A DNA stretch of 34,716 nt, from NCBI GenBank assembly GCA_024404315.1, contig JAKSQD010000019.1, forward strand, positions 1 to 34,716. Reading direction: 5' to 3'. Origin of the DNA: Oscillospiraceae bacterium (GTDB lineage Bacteria; Bacillota; Clostridia; Oscillospirales; Oscillospiraceae). The notes beneath the pieces are model-generated. The model ran no database searches. It was given only the letters and a program-made list of their open reading frames with translations, and was not told where the DNA came from. The translations under genes and the position numbers were made by a program. This document shows positions 17,146 to 24,484 of the stretch, one piece after another (the stretch's first letter is position 1; every line of letters starts with the position of its first letter).

Positions 17146-17159
17146 TAAACTTTTCTATA

Positions 17160-17197
17160 CAATACCCGTTCACTTCTTTGGGTGGACGGGTATTTTT
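17160..17197 (+). terminator. Intrinsic terminator after the GH3-gtrA unit
   Basis: AATACCCGT pairs with ACGGGTATT, extended by CAC/GTG across a T-G mismatch, and is followed by a T-run. It lies beyond the MITE-like element and may be the original terminator of the gtrA-like gene, displaced by the insertion. Confidence 0.75.
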
Positions 17198-17254
17198 GTG
17201 AAAAAAGAACGAGCCGATTCCGTTAAAAGAGAATCGACCCGTTAAAAAATGGAA

Positions 17255-18121
17255 TTATTCAGCGCTTAACAGCTCAATGTGGAAATTCAGCTCTTTGCCA
17301 GCCATTTCGTGGTTGGCATCAAAGGTGATGGTCACATCGTCCTTTGCGGTTACGGTGACGGGGAAGGGGCGACCCATCTGGTCAGCCAGATAAACCTTCT
17401 GATTCACCACCAGATCCTCAGAGCCGGGAATCTGAGCAATGGGAACGGTAAAGATGGCGTTGGGGTCAGCCAGACCGTATGCCTCCTCGGGCATCAGATG
17501 GATATCAGCGCTTTCACCAACCTCCATGTTGACCACTGCGGCATCAAAGCCACGAATCATCATCCCGGCGGCGCAAACGAACTCCAGAGGTTCGCCTCGG
17601 TCATAAGAGGAGTCAAACTGGGTTCCGTCGTTGAAGGTGCCTCTGTAGTGAACCTTGCAGGTTTTGCCGGCGTTCTTGCCCTCCATGGTCAAACGAAGCT
17701 CGCCGCCGCAGCCGCCGCAGCCACCACCACAGCCACCGCCGCAGCCGCAACCGTCGCCGCAATCACCGCCGCAGCATTCGTGGTCTTCTTCGTGATGGTC
17801 GCAGTTCACGCCAGTGGAGAACAGCTCACCATTCAAAAAGTCGATGACCGCTGCATCCGCATCGCCAGAAGCGCCGGAGCAGATTTCAATCCCTGCTTCT
17901 GTCAGAGAGCTCTGAGCGCCGTCGCCCAGGCCGCCGCAGATGACAACATTAACGCCGTTTTCTGCCAGCAGCGCAGCCAGCGCACTGTGACCGCTGCCGT
18001 TGGAATCGAGAAGCTCGCAGGAAACAATGGCGTTTCCGTCGAACTCATAGATCATAAAGTGCTCGGTTTTGCCGAAATGCTGAAAAACTTCACCGTTTTG
18101 ATAAGTGACTGCAATTTTCAT
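17255..18121 (-). CDS. NifX/NifB-like domain fused to an FKBP-type prolyl isomerase
   Basis: This 288-residue fusion has three parts. Residues 1-105 are a NifX/NifB-C-like (dinitrogenase iron-molybdenum cofactor) domain, with MKIAVTYQNGEVFQHFGKTE and VNVVICGGLGDGAQ. Residues 107-140 are a His/Cys/Gly-rich linker containing HHEEDHECCGGDCGDGCGC and further CGGGC units, a probable metal-binding segment. Residues 145-288 are an FKBP/SlyD-type prolyl isomerase, with KVHYRGTFNDGTQFDSSYDRG, MIRGFDAAVVNMEVGE and EEAYGLADPN. SlyD proteins are metallochaperones that bind nickel through similar tails, so a role in metal or Fe-S handling is plausible. No nif genes are nearby. GAGGAGG precedes the ATG. 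Its own promoter and a structured leader lie upstream. Confidence 0.85.
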   Translation of the reverse strand: MKIAVTYQNGEVFQHFGKTEHFMIYEFDGNAIVSCELLDSNGSGHSALAALLAENGVNVVICGGLGDGAQSSLTEAGIEICSGASGDADAAVIDFLNGELFSTGVNCDHHEEDHECCGGDCGDGCGCGGGCGGGCGGCGGELRLTMEGKNAGKTCKVHYRGTFNDGTQFDSSYDRGEPLEFVCAAGMMIRGFDAAVVNMEVGESADIHLMPEEAYGLADPNAIFTVPIAQIPGSEDLVVNQKVYLADQMGRPFPVTVTAKDDVTITFDANHEMAGKELNFHIELLSAE

Positions 18122-18148
18122 GGATGAATCCTCCTCAATCTATCGTTA

Positions 18149-18225
18149 GGCTTATGAACAGGGCGAAGGAGCGCCAAAACCCCCAACGCTCACTGTGATT
18201 TGCTCAAATGGGGAAGGGATAAGCC
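18149..18225 (-). promoter_or_regulatory. Structured 5' leader of the NifX-FKBP gene (candidate cis-regulatory RNA)
   Basis: Just after the predicted start of the minus-strand transcript, GGCTTAT (18219-18225 complement) pairs with ATAAGCC (18149-18155 complement) and closes a multi-branch fold. Inside are a CCCC/GGGG stem (18210-18213 with 18181-18184) that caps an ATTT-GAGC-AAAT hairpin (18198-18209), and a GGCG/CGCC hairpin (18172-18175 with 18162-18165). The fold ends 27 bases before the ATG, close to the ribosome site. I do not recognise a named riboswitch class in it. Confidence 0.5.
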
Positions 18226-18235
18226 CGTAGAAGCC

Positions 18236-18244
18236 ATTATACCA
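18236..18244 (-). promoter_or_regulatory. Extended -10 promoter of the NifX-FKBP gene
   Basis: On the minus strand TGGTATAAT is a perfect extended -10 box. Transcription would start near 18229, a few bases before the structured leader. The rest of the gap up to 18458 shows no gene I can support. Confidence 0.65.
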
Positions 18245-18458
18245 TACATCCCAACAAAATGGGAGAGGAAATTCACGAATGAAACGAGGTTTTCTCTCTT
18301 TTTTACAGGCTGTTCACACAATTTCCTGAAATTGTCAAAGAACGGGGGAGAGGAGGCCATTTGTGCCTGCATCCCCTTGTGATTCGGCGCTTTCTTGCTT
18401 TGTCGCTTTAAAAACGTGATTTGACCGCTCTGATGAGAAAAGATGCGATAATTTCATA

Positions 18459-18487
18459 TTGCTTTTATTTGTTTTCTATGTTAAAAT
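18459..18487 (+). promoter_or_regulatory. Promoter of the first M28 peptidase gene
   Basis: TTGCTT (18459-18464) and TAAAAT (18482-18487) are 17 bases apart, and a TG lies in the extended -10 position. The surrounding 150 bases are notably AT-rich compared with flanking genes. The start would be about 80 bases upstream of the ATG at 18576. Confidence 0.55.
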
Positions 18488-18575
18488 CTAGGATGTATAT
18501 TTTTTGACAATGATTGAATATTTCTGTTTTTGAAATGGAAGAGTTTGGTAATCAATCACTCGTGAAGGTATATTT

Positions 18576-20162
18576 ATGCGTCTATTTAAGAATATTTGTA
18601 TCATTATAATAGCGCTGGAACGATTGGTGGAAATTGTAAGTATCAGAGACCGAAAAATAGGATTAAAAGTGGCTTCGGGAATGGTTCTCGGTGTCGCAAT
18701 TATTGCTACACTGACGTATAAAATACCTCAATTGTGGAATCGTCCTGCTGAATCAGACCAATCGACGGCTGCGGAAAGCAATGAAACGGTTGTTTCCGGC
18801 AATCTTATCAAAACCTATGATTTTGGACAGATTGAAAAGACCTATACAGGAACTTATATCACCGATTCAGGAATTTCAGGCTTAACATTGCGGATTCATT
18901 CCTACGAGAAACACACAGGAAATCTATCTGCGGAACTGAATTTTTACCCTCATTCCAGCAATCCAGGAACTGCTTCAGGCAAATATGAGATGAAGGGAAG
19001 CTTTATTCGACAAACACCGGAAGGAGAGATTGAGTTTGCTTTAAGCGGAGTGAAGTGGATCGAAAATCCTGGCCAGCAAGAGATGATAGATTGCTTTATT
19101 TCTATCGACCAGAGTAGAAATCATATTACCTCTGACACCTACCAAATCAGCTTGACCTCCTATTATTCTGATGTGGTTTTTGACTTTTCCGAAACCGCAG
19201 AACGGTATCTTGGAAAAATCGGATATAAATATTGGGATCGTGAATATGGAAAGAAGCATCATGATCCCTGTGCCGATTGGATTGTAAGCGAGCTGCTTTA
19301 CTCTGGCTATCAGGAAAGCGATATTATCCAAGATGAGTTTCAGGTGAGAACCACAACGATGAAAACCAAAAAAGGAAAGAACCTCATCGTCAAAATAAAG
19401 GGCGCTGACCCAACCAAGCAAATCATCGTCGGAGCGCATTATGACGGCTATGGTGCGACTGACAATGGTTCCGGTGTTGCCTTGCTGCTGGCAACGGCCT
19501 GTGGCCTGGTCAACGAAACACCAGATGTCAATGTGGTTTGTGTCTTCTTCGACCAGGAACTACCAGGAATGATAGGAAGTGGACATTATGTCTCTTCTAT
19601 GACAGATCAGGAAATCAAGAACACTTTATTTATGATAAATGTTGACTGCATTGCTGCGGGCGATTACTGCAATGTTTATGGAGGGGTCACGAAGGGTCAG
19701 ACGGTGGAGCGTACAGAGGGCTATGAGCTTGCCGTGGGTCGTGTGGAGCAGCTTGGTTTTAACGTGTATCGAACTGCCGACCTGGAGGGCTACTATCAGG
19801 CGCACGGAGCAGGCCCGGAAATTGAGGAAAATACCCTCTATACCAATCCCTGGACGGTAGAATATCCAAACCCGGATCAGGAGGTGGAAAGTATTTCCCC
19901 CACCACAATTGCTTGGAGTGACCATGCGCCGTTTATGAATCTGGTTCCATACATCTGTTTTCAAGCCTCCAATTGGTATGTGGGTCTATACGATGGTATG
20001 TATGATACCGCTGATACAACTCTGGGTCTTAACGGAAAAATGATGGGCACTGGATTCGACCAATGGTCTACCCTAGAGGAGAAACTTCCCGGAAGAGCGT
20101 TGTCACACTTGAAAATCTATTCTCCGTTGCTGTCCAGTCTCATGCTACATCCTTATTCATGA
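18576..20162 (+). CDS. Membrane-anchored M28-family metallopeptidase homologue, altered zinc site
   Basis: This 528-residue protein has a hydrophobic anchor near residues 32-50. A region of about 130 residues that I do not recognise follows (70-205, containing KTYTGTYITDSGISGLTLRI). An M28 aminopeptidase-type domain covers 205-528. Expected metal ligands are H288 and D290 (GAHYDG), D296 (TDNGSG), the Asp in INVDCIAAGD and the His in SDHAPF. At the canonical Glu-Glu pair, E328 (general base) is kept, but the next residue, normally a zinc ligand, is L329 (FFDQELPG). One zinc may therefore bind poorly and activity is doubtful. The next gene is a paralogue with the intact pair. AAGG lies upstream of the ATG. 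Confidence 0.8.
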   Translation: MRLFKNICIIIIALERLVEIVSIRDRKIGLKVASGMVLGVAIIATLTYKIPQLWNRPAESDQSTAAESNETVVSGNLIKTYDFGQIEKTYTGTYITDSGISGLTLRIHSYEKHTGNLSAELNFYPHSSNPGTASGKYEMKGSFIRQTPEGEIEFALSGVKWIENPGQQEMIDCFISIDQSRNHITSDTYQISLTSYYSDVVFDFSETAERYLGKIGYKYWDREYGKKHHDPCADWIVSELLYSGYQESDIIQDEFQVRTTTMKTKKGKNLIVKIKGADPTKQIIVGAHYDGYGATDNGSGVALLLATACGLVNETPDVNVVCVFFDQELPGMIGSGHYVSSMTDQEIKNTLFMINVDCIAAGDYCNVYGGVTKGQTVERTEGYELAVGRVEQLGFNVYRTADLEGYYQAHGAGPEIEENTLYTNPWTVEYPNPDQEVESISPTTIAWSDHAPFMNLVPYICFQASNWYVGLYDGMYDTADTTLGLNGKMMGTGFDQWSTLEEKLPGRALSHLKIYSPLLSSLMLHPYS

Positions 20163-20284
20163 GCTCTGAGCAGGTGACGGCGTTTGCTTGTGTGTCCTCA
20201 TCAAAGAAAGCCAGGTGGTGTCAGTCCAGAGATATCATGATACTTTTCCATTTTGTAATCAATGATTAGAAAGAGAGAATTTTT

Positions 20285-21526
20285 ATGCGTTTTATTATCG
20301 TAGCATTGGAACGCTTTTTTGAAATTGGAATGCTGAAAAATTCCAAAAAAGGGTTCAAAATAGGTTTGGCAGTTGCTTGCTGCTTGGTGCTTGTTGTTGC
20401 CTTGGCGCTCGGTGTGCCCAAGCTCTTGAAAACGGACAGCATAGAGGCTCTGCCTTCCACACCGACAGAGCCTGCCTCCAATGAAGCCGCAGAGCCGGTC
20501 GATTCTGGTGATACCAGCATTCCTTTGAATGATTCTCAGGCTGATGTACCTTTGGATTTTTCCGAAGCTGCAAAAAAGTATTTTGACAAAATCGACAGCA
20601 AGTATAGTGAACGAAGCTTTGACACAGAAAAACATGACCCGTGTTTGGAGTGGATCCAAAAAGAGTTGATGAAGGCCGGATATGATGAAAGCAATCTGAC
20701 TGTGGACGAGTTTCATGTGGGTAACAAAATAGGAAAGAATCTCCTTCTGAAGATAGAGGGTGCTGACCCCACCAAGCAAATCATCGTCGGAGCACATTAT
20801 GACGGTTTTGGTGCGACTGACAATGGCTCCGGTATTGCGCTGCTTCTGGCAACGGCCTGTGGCCTGGTCAATAAAAAGCCGGATGTCAATGTGGTCTGTG
20901 CGTTCTTTGATGCAGAAGAAATCGGCGATAAAATGTTGGGCAGCAAGCATTATGTCGAGTGCATGACCAAAGAGGATATTGCAAATACCCTGTTCATGAT
21001 AAACATTGATTCCATTGCTGCGGGTGATTATTGCAATATTTACGGAGGAGTCACCCAGGGTGAGACGGTGGTGCGTACAGAGGGCTATGAGCTGGCCATG
21101 AATCGTGCGGAGCAGCTTGGTTTTCATGTGTATCGAACCGCCGACTTGGACGGCTACTATCAGGAGCATGAAGCAGGACCGGAGGTCGAGGCGAGAGCCT
21201 TCTATACCAACCCCTGGACGCTGGAACACCCGACCCCAGATCGAAATGTTGAGTATCTTTCCCCCTCAACGGGTGATTGGAGTGACCATGCACCGTTTAT
21301 GAGCATCATTCCTTATATCTATTTCGAAGCCACCAACTGGTATGTGGCACAGTATGAGGGTGAGTGCGACACCGATAATGAAGAAGCAGGCATCAACGGA
21401 CAGATTATGAGCACTGATTACGACAATATGATTTATATAGAAGAACGCTTCCCCGGCAGAGTGATGGCTCACTTTCAGCTTTATTCTCCGCTCCTCTCCA
21501 GCCTGATGCTGCATCCTTATGAATAA
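20285..21526 (+). CDS. Membrane-anchored M28-family zinc peptidase
   Basis: This 413-residue protein has an N-terminal anchor (about 28-46, LAVACCLVLVVALALG), a Pro/Ser/Thr/Glu-rich linker and an M28 peptidase domain (about 90-413). The metal site is complete: GAHYDG, TDNGSG, E211/E212 in FFDAEEIGDK, the Asp in INIDSIAAGD and the His in SDHAPF. It should be an aminopeptidase or carboxypeptidase displayed outside the membrane. It closely resembles the preceding gene across the peptidase domain and in a short N-terminal ALERxxEI motif, but lacks that gene's extra domain, so the two arose by tandem duplication followed by divergence. GAAAGAGAG precedes the ATG. Spacing to the first gene is 122 bases. 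Confidence 0.88.
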   Translation: MRFIIVALERFFEIGMLKNSKKGFKIGLAVACCLVLVVALALGVPKLLKTDSIEALPSTPTEPASNEAAEPVDSGDTSIPLNDSQADVPLDFSEAAKKYFDKIDSKYSERSFDTEKHDPCLEWIQKELMKAGYDESNLTVDEFHVGNKIGKNLLLKIEGADPTKQIIVGAHYDGFGATDNGSGIALLLATACGLVNKKPDVNVVCAFFDAEEIGDKMLGSKHYVECMTKEDIANTLFMINIDSIAAGDYCNIYGGVTQGETVVRTEGYELAMNRAEQLGFHVYRTADLDGYYQEHEAGPEVEARAFYTNPWTLEHPTPDRNVEYLSPSTGDWSDHAPFMSIIPYIYFEATNWYVAQYEGECDTDNEEAGINGQIMSTDYDNMIYIEERFPGRVMAHFQLYSPLLSSLMLHPYE

Positions 21527-21577
21527 AAAGCGCTGCGCTGTCGCTGTCGCTTTTGGTTGAAAAAATAGTATCTCATG

Positions 21578-21602
21578 CCCCTTCGGATTCTCTCCGAAGG
21601 GG
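21578..21602 (+). terminator. Intrinsic terminator of the M28 gene pair
   Basis: CCCCTTCGGA (21578-21587) and TCCGAAGGGG (21593-21602) form a perfect 10-bp stem with a 5-base loop, followed by a moderately T-rich tail. Confidence 0.7.
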
Positions 21603-21618
21603 TTGTGCTTTTAGAAAG

Positions 21619-21656
21619 AAAAAAATCTCCGGCCATCCAACGGACAGCCAGAGATT
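21619..21656 (-). terminator. Intrinsic terminator of tRNA-Ser
   Basis: On the minus strand, right after the CCA end, AATCTCTGGC pairs with GCCGGAGATT (one G-U) and is followed by a run of seven T (21619-21625, interrupted only later). Confidence 0.8.
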
Positions 21657-21745
21657 TGGCGGAGACGGTGGGAGTCGAACCCACGCACCCTTTCGGGCCT
21701 ATCGCATTTCGAGTGCGACCTCTTTGACCACTTGAGTACGTCTCC
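21657..21745 (-). tRNA. tRNA-Ser, anticodon CGA
   Basis: The minus strand shows a full class II tRNA. The acceptor arm GGAGACG pairs with CGTCTCC, followed by G and an encoded CCA. The anticodon stem TCGCA/TGCGA encloses the loop CTCGAAA with anticodon CGA, which reads UCG serine codons. A long variable arm (GGCCCGAAAGGGT region) and the T-loop GTTCGACTC are present. The long variable arm confirms a serine-type tRNA. Confidence 0.95.
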
Positions 21746-21761
21746 TCACTTCTATCTCACT

Positions 21762-21790
21762 ATTATGCCACATCGAAGCCCAATAAGCAA
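21762..21790 (-). promoter_or_regulatory. Promoter of tRNA-Ser
   Basis: On the minus strand TTGCTT (21785-21790) and CATAAT (21762-21767) are spaced by 17 bases, about 17 bases upstream of the mature tRNA 5' end. Confidence 0.6.
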
Positions 21791-21827
21791 GCCCTTTCCG
21801 CAATTTTTTTTGCTGCGGAGAGGGCTT
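21789..21827 (-). terminator. Hairpin downstream of the MATE gene (possible terminator)
   Basis: AAGCCCTCTCCGCA pairs with TGCGGAAAGGGCTT on the minus strand with one mismatch, around an A-rich loop, and begins 8 bases after the MATE stop. The tail (TTGCTTATT) is only partly T-rich. The base of the hairpin overlaps the -35 box of the tRNA promoter. Confidence 0.55.
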
Positions 21828-21834
21828 CAAAGTT

Positions 21835-23208
21835 TTAATGGTTTTTCTCCCGCTCGAATCGGTTCAGGGTGGTGAACAGCAGCGTCAGCGCCAGCACCAT
21901 GCAAATTGCTTCTTCCACAGGCTGTGCGTGAATCAAGCCCCGGAAGCCCCAAAAGCGATGGAACAGCAGAAGGAAGGGAATATACAGCACCAGCTGACGC
22001 ACCACGGTGATGGAAAAAGCGTAAATGGGTTTTCCAATGGCGTTATAAGTGTTCCGGGTGATAGAGGTAGAGCCGACGAAGGGAAGCAGAAGCATAGAAG
22101 CCCGCAGAGTCATGGAACCCAGACGAATCACCTCTGCGGAATCGGAGAATGCGCCAATCAAAACAGGGGCGAATATGCCGAAAAAGACCATAATGCAGCA
22201 TTCCACGGCGGTGGTAACACCAATGCCAGCCTTCACCAGCGCTTTCATGCGGGAATAGTTTTTTGCGCCGTAGTTGTAACCCATCAGCGGCTGGCAGCCT
22301 GCCGCCAGTCCCTGGTAGACGTAATTACCAAAGCTCATGATTTTGCTGGAAACGCCCATGGCTGCTACGGTGGCCTCTCCATAGCCGGAAGCCAAGTTGT
22401 TATTGACAATCATAGCAGCAGTGGTAAAAAATTGTTCTAAGGTATGGGGGATACCAACCCATAAAATTTCTCGGATAATCTCAGGGTCAAACCCCATCAA
22501 CTGGACAGAAGGACGCAGCAAGGTTTTTCCTGCCCAGTAATACCAGAGACAGAGGAGGGTTCCCACGACGTTGCCGATGACCGTAGCGATGGCAGCGCCC
22601 AGCACACCCAAATCCAGCACAAAGATAAACACAGGGTCTAAGAAGATATTCGTGATGGTACCGGCCAGCATCCCAACCATCGAATAAGAGGTAGAACCCT
22701 CGCTTCTCAGCAGTTGGCCAAAGGCGTAGTTGCCCATGGTAAAAACTGCGCCAATCAGCATAACGGAAACGTACTGCTGGGTGAATCCAAACGTACTCTC
22801 TTTGGCACCGAGGATGGTCACAATCGGACGGAGAAACAGCAATCCCAAGACCGTCATCAGAATGCCGAACAATCCAATCATCTCAAAGCCGATGGTCAAA
22901 GTGTGGCGAGCCTTTTCTTCATCCTGAGCGCCCATACACCGGGCAATGTAGGACGCACCACCGTTTCCCACAATACCGGAAATGGCAATCATCACCATCA
23001 TCACGGGGTAAGAGAGGTTGGTGGCAGCCAGCTGGCTGTCATTGTGGAGCATACCAATGAAATAGGTATCCACCAGGTTATAAATCACCATAAACAGCAT
23101 ACCCATGGTGACGGGCAATCCCATCCGCAGAACGGCCTTTGCCGGAGTCTCTTTGGACAGGATAAAAATTCGTTTATCTTCCGAGGAAGAAGTGCATTTT
23201 GGATCCAT
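21835..23208 (-). CDS. MATE-family multidrug/cation efflux transporter
   Basis: This 457-residue integral membrane protein has about twelve hydrophobic helices in two similar halves. Typical MATE sequences are present: LPVTMGMLFMVIYNLVDTYF at the first helix, GNGGASYIARCMGA in the second to third, and GLAAGCQPLMGYNYGAKNY in the second half. Family members export drugs or metabolites in exchange for Na+ or H+. The specific substrate cannot be told. GTGAGGCG lies upstream of the ATG at 23208. It is a single-gene unit convergent with nothing on its downstream side except tRNA-Ser on the same strand. The Na+ dependence common in this family could be served by the antiporter operon next door, but that is speculation. 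Confidence 0.92.
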   Translation of the reverse strand: MDPKCTSSSEDKRIFILSKETPAKAVLRMGLPVTMGMLFMVIYNLVDTYFIGMLHNDSQLAATNLSYPVMMVMIAISGIVGNGGASYIARCMGAQDEEKARHTLTIGFEMIGLFGILMTVLGLLFLRPIVTILGAKESTFGFTQQYVSVMLIGAVFTMGNYAFGQLLRSEGSTSYSMVGMLAGTITNIFLDPVFIFVLDLGVLGAAIATVIGNVVGTLLCLWYYWAGKTLLRPSVQLMGFDPEIIREILWVGIPHTLEQFFTTAAMIVNNNLASGYGEATVAAMGVSSKIMSFGNYVYQGLAAGCQPLMGYNYGAKNYSRMKALVKAGIGVTTAVECCIMVFFGIFAPVLIGAFSDSAEVIRLGSMTLRASMLLLPFVGSTSITRNTYNAIGKPIYAFSITVVRQLVLYIPFLLLFHRFWGFRGLIHAQPVEEAICMVLALTLLFTTLNRFEREKNH

Positions 23209-23242
23209 TCTATCGCCTCACAAAGCCAATATGAATAAAGAC

Positions 23243-23251
23243 ATGATAGCA
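23243..23251 (-). promoter_or_regulatory. Possible extended -10 promoter of the MATE gene
   Basis: TGCTATCAT on the minus strand is a TGn-extended -10-like box 35 bases before the ATG. No convincing -35 hexamer is present, so confidence is low. Confidence 0.4.
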
Positions 23252-23366
23252 CATCATAGGGGAATTTTCCACTCTTTTTTTCAAAATACTTGGATTATGA
23301 ATGATTTTTTGACCATAAATCCCACTTATTTTGTCGTATTTTTTCGAAGCAAAGCCCTTTGACGCA

Positions 23367-23395
23367 TTGACAACGCTGATGGAAAGGACTATACT
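23367..23395 (+). promoter_or_regulatory. Promoter of the Mrp-like antiporter operon
   Basis: TTGACA (23367-23372) and TATACT (23390-23395) are separated by 17 bases, close to consensus. The start would fall near 23402, giving an untranslated leader of about 236 bases before mrpE. Confidence 0.75.
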
Positions 23396-23405
23396 GAACG
23401 GCAAG

Positions 23406-23440
23406 TCTGGAAAGTAGCGGAAGCCCCGCAGATTTTCAGA
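23406..23440 (+). promoter_or_regulatory. 5' hairpin of the antiporter operon leader
   Basis: Right at the predicted RNA start, TCTGGAAA (23406-23413) pairs with TTTTCAGA (23433-23440) with one G-U. A GCGG/CCGC stem (23417-23420 with 23426-23429) is nested inside. GGAAGC in this hairpin can alternatively pair with GCTTCC near 23453, which would allow switching. I could not match it to a named riboswitch. Confidence 0.45.
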
Positions 23441-23494
23441 ACCGGTCGTATCGCTTCCTCGGGCCAGTTGAGTAAAATTTATCCCAAGCATTCG

Positions 23495-23531
23495 AAGCAG
23501 TCAGCGACAATTGCTGCTGTTTTTCCTTTTT
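23495..23531 (+). terminator. Leader terminator (attenuator) upstream of mrpE
   Basis: CAG-T-CAGC (23498-23505) pairs with GCTGCTG (23513-23519) with a bulged T. G-U and A-T pairs extend it into the following T-run (23520-23524), and a second T-run follows at 23527-23531. It lies inside the leader, about 107 bases upstream of the mrpE ATG and with no gene before it, which is the layout of an attenuator. Confidence 0.55.
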
Positions 23532-23637
23532 GCGGGGGAAATGGCTTTTGTCCAGGAGAAGCGAGCGATTCAATCAAGGTCATCCCCATGTCTTGCTTTG
23601 AGGGGAACTGATCTGTACAAGGAAGGAGAATAGGTGT

Positions 23638-24150
23638 ATGTTTCTGATTCTGCTGATTCTCTGGTTCATCTTTAATGGCCGTTTTGGGTGGGATGTTCTG
23701 GCGGTTGGCCTGGTGTCCTGCGCCGCAGTGGACTGGTTTGCCCGGAAATACTGCAAGTGGTACATCACCAGTGACTGGCGCTGGCTGAAGTTTATCCCCG
23801 GTATTCTGGGATATGCCGCCCTGCTGGTCTGGGAGATCATCAAAGCCAACTGGGCAATGATCCGCATCATCCTCAGCCCGAAGATGAAAGAAGAGGTACA
23901 GCCCCAGCTGGTTCGTTTTCAGGTGGATTATAAAAGTACCCTGATGCGCACCTTGCTGGCAAATTCCATTACCTTGACCCCCGGCACCATTACCGTGCGT
24001 ATGCTGCCTGACCATTTTATTGTTCATGCGCTGAATCCCGGCATGGGCGTGGGTCTGGACGAGTCCTCGTTCTTCAAGGGCTGCAAGCGCCTGGACGAGT
24101 TTGTCTGTGAGCCGGAGGATATGGAAAAGGAGGAAGCTCATGTTTCATAA
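23638..24150 (+). CDS. mrpE: Mrp-type antiporter subunit E
   Basis: This 170-residue protein is the first gene of the antiporter operon. Hydrophobic N-terminal helices (FLILLILWFIFNGRFGWDVL and IPGILGYAALLVWEIIKANW) are followed by a soluble region with the MrpE hallmark sequence RTLLANSITLTPGTITV (about 100-117) and DHFIVHALNPG. MrpE is a small accessory subunit of the membrane complex that exchanges cytoplasmic Na+ (or K+) for external H+. AAGGAAGGAG precedes the ATG. Its end overlaps mrpF by 11 bases. Confidence 0.9.
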   Translation: MFLILLILWFIFNGRFGWDVLAVGLVSCAAVDWFARKYCKWYITSDWRWLKFIPGILGYAALLVWEIIKANWAMIRIILSPKMKEEVQPQLVRFQVDYKSTLMRTLLANSITLTPGTITVRMLPDHFIVHALNPGMGVGLDESSFFKGCKRLDEFVCEPEDMEKEEAHVS

Positions 24151-24484
24151 CGTTCTGTTGATTCTGCTGATTGGGCTTTGCTTCTGTGCGCTGGCCGCTC
24201 TGGTGTACATCATCTTCGCCAAGCGCTTCGAGGATCGCATGGTGGGAGTCAACCTGGTCAGCACCATTGTGCTGAATATCATCGCCATTCTGACCATTGT
24301 GCTGGACACAACATTCATCATTGATGTTACCATTGTCTATGCGTTCCTTGGTTTCCTGGCCATTGTTGTTCTCTGTCGTCTGCTGGCCTTGCAGGTGGTG
24401 GAGCGTGGCATCAGCCAGGGCAAAACGTATAAGCTGCCTGGACATTACAGCCGCCACAACAAAGAGAAAGGAGCAAAGAAATGA
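24140..24484 (+). CDS. mrpF: Mrp-type antiporter subunit F
   Basis: This 114-residue protein has three hydrophobic helices. The central sequence RFEDRMVGVNLVSTIVLNII, followed by DVTIVYAFLGFLAIVVLCRL, matches MrpF/PhaF. The ATG at 24140 is chosen because AAAGGAGG lies directly upstream and the family's usual length fits. The longer open frame from 24101 lies inside mrpE. The stop overlaps the mrpG start as ATGA, so translation is coupled. Confidence 0.88.
   Translation: MFHNVLLILLIGLCFCALAALVYIIFAKRFEDRMVGVNLVSTIVLNIIAILTIVLDTTFIIDVTIVYAFLGFLAIVVLCRLLALQVVERGISQGKTYKLPGHYSRHNKEKGAKK

Noticed and set aside
17700..17775. Short tandem repeat of GCC/CCA-rich units
   Set aside because: This is the coding sequence of the Cys/Gly-rich linker in the NifX-FKBP protein, not an independent repeat or CRISPR.
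23406..23531. Naming the antiporter leader as a specific Na+ or c-di-AMP riboswitch
   Set aside because: I could not match the conserved core of either class by eye, so only a generic candidate is reported.
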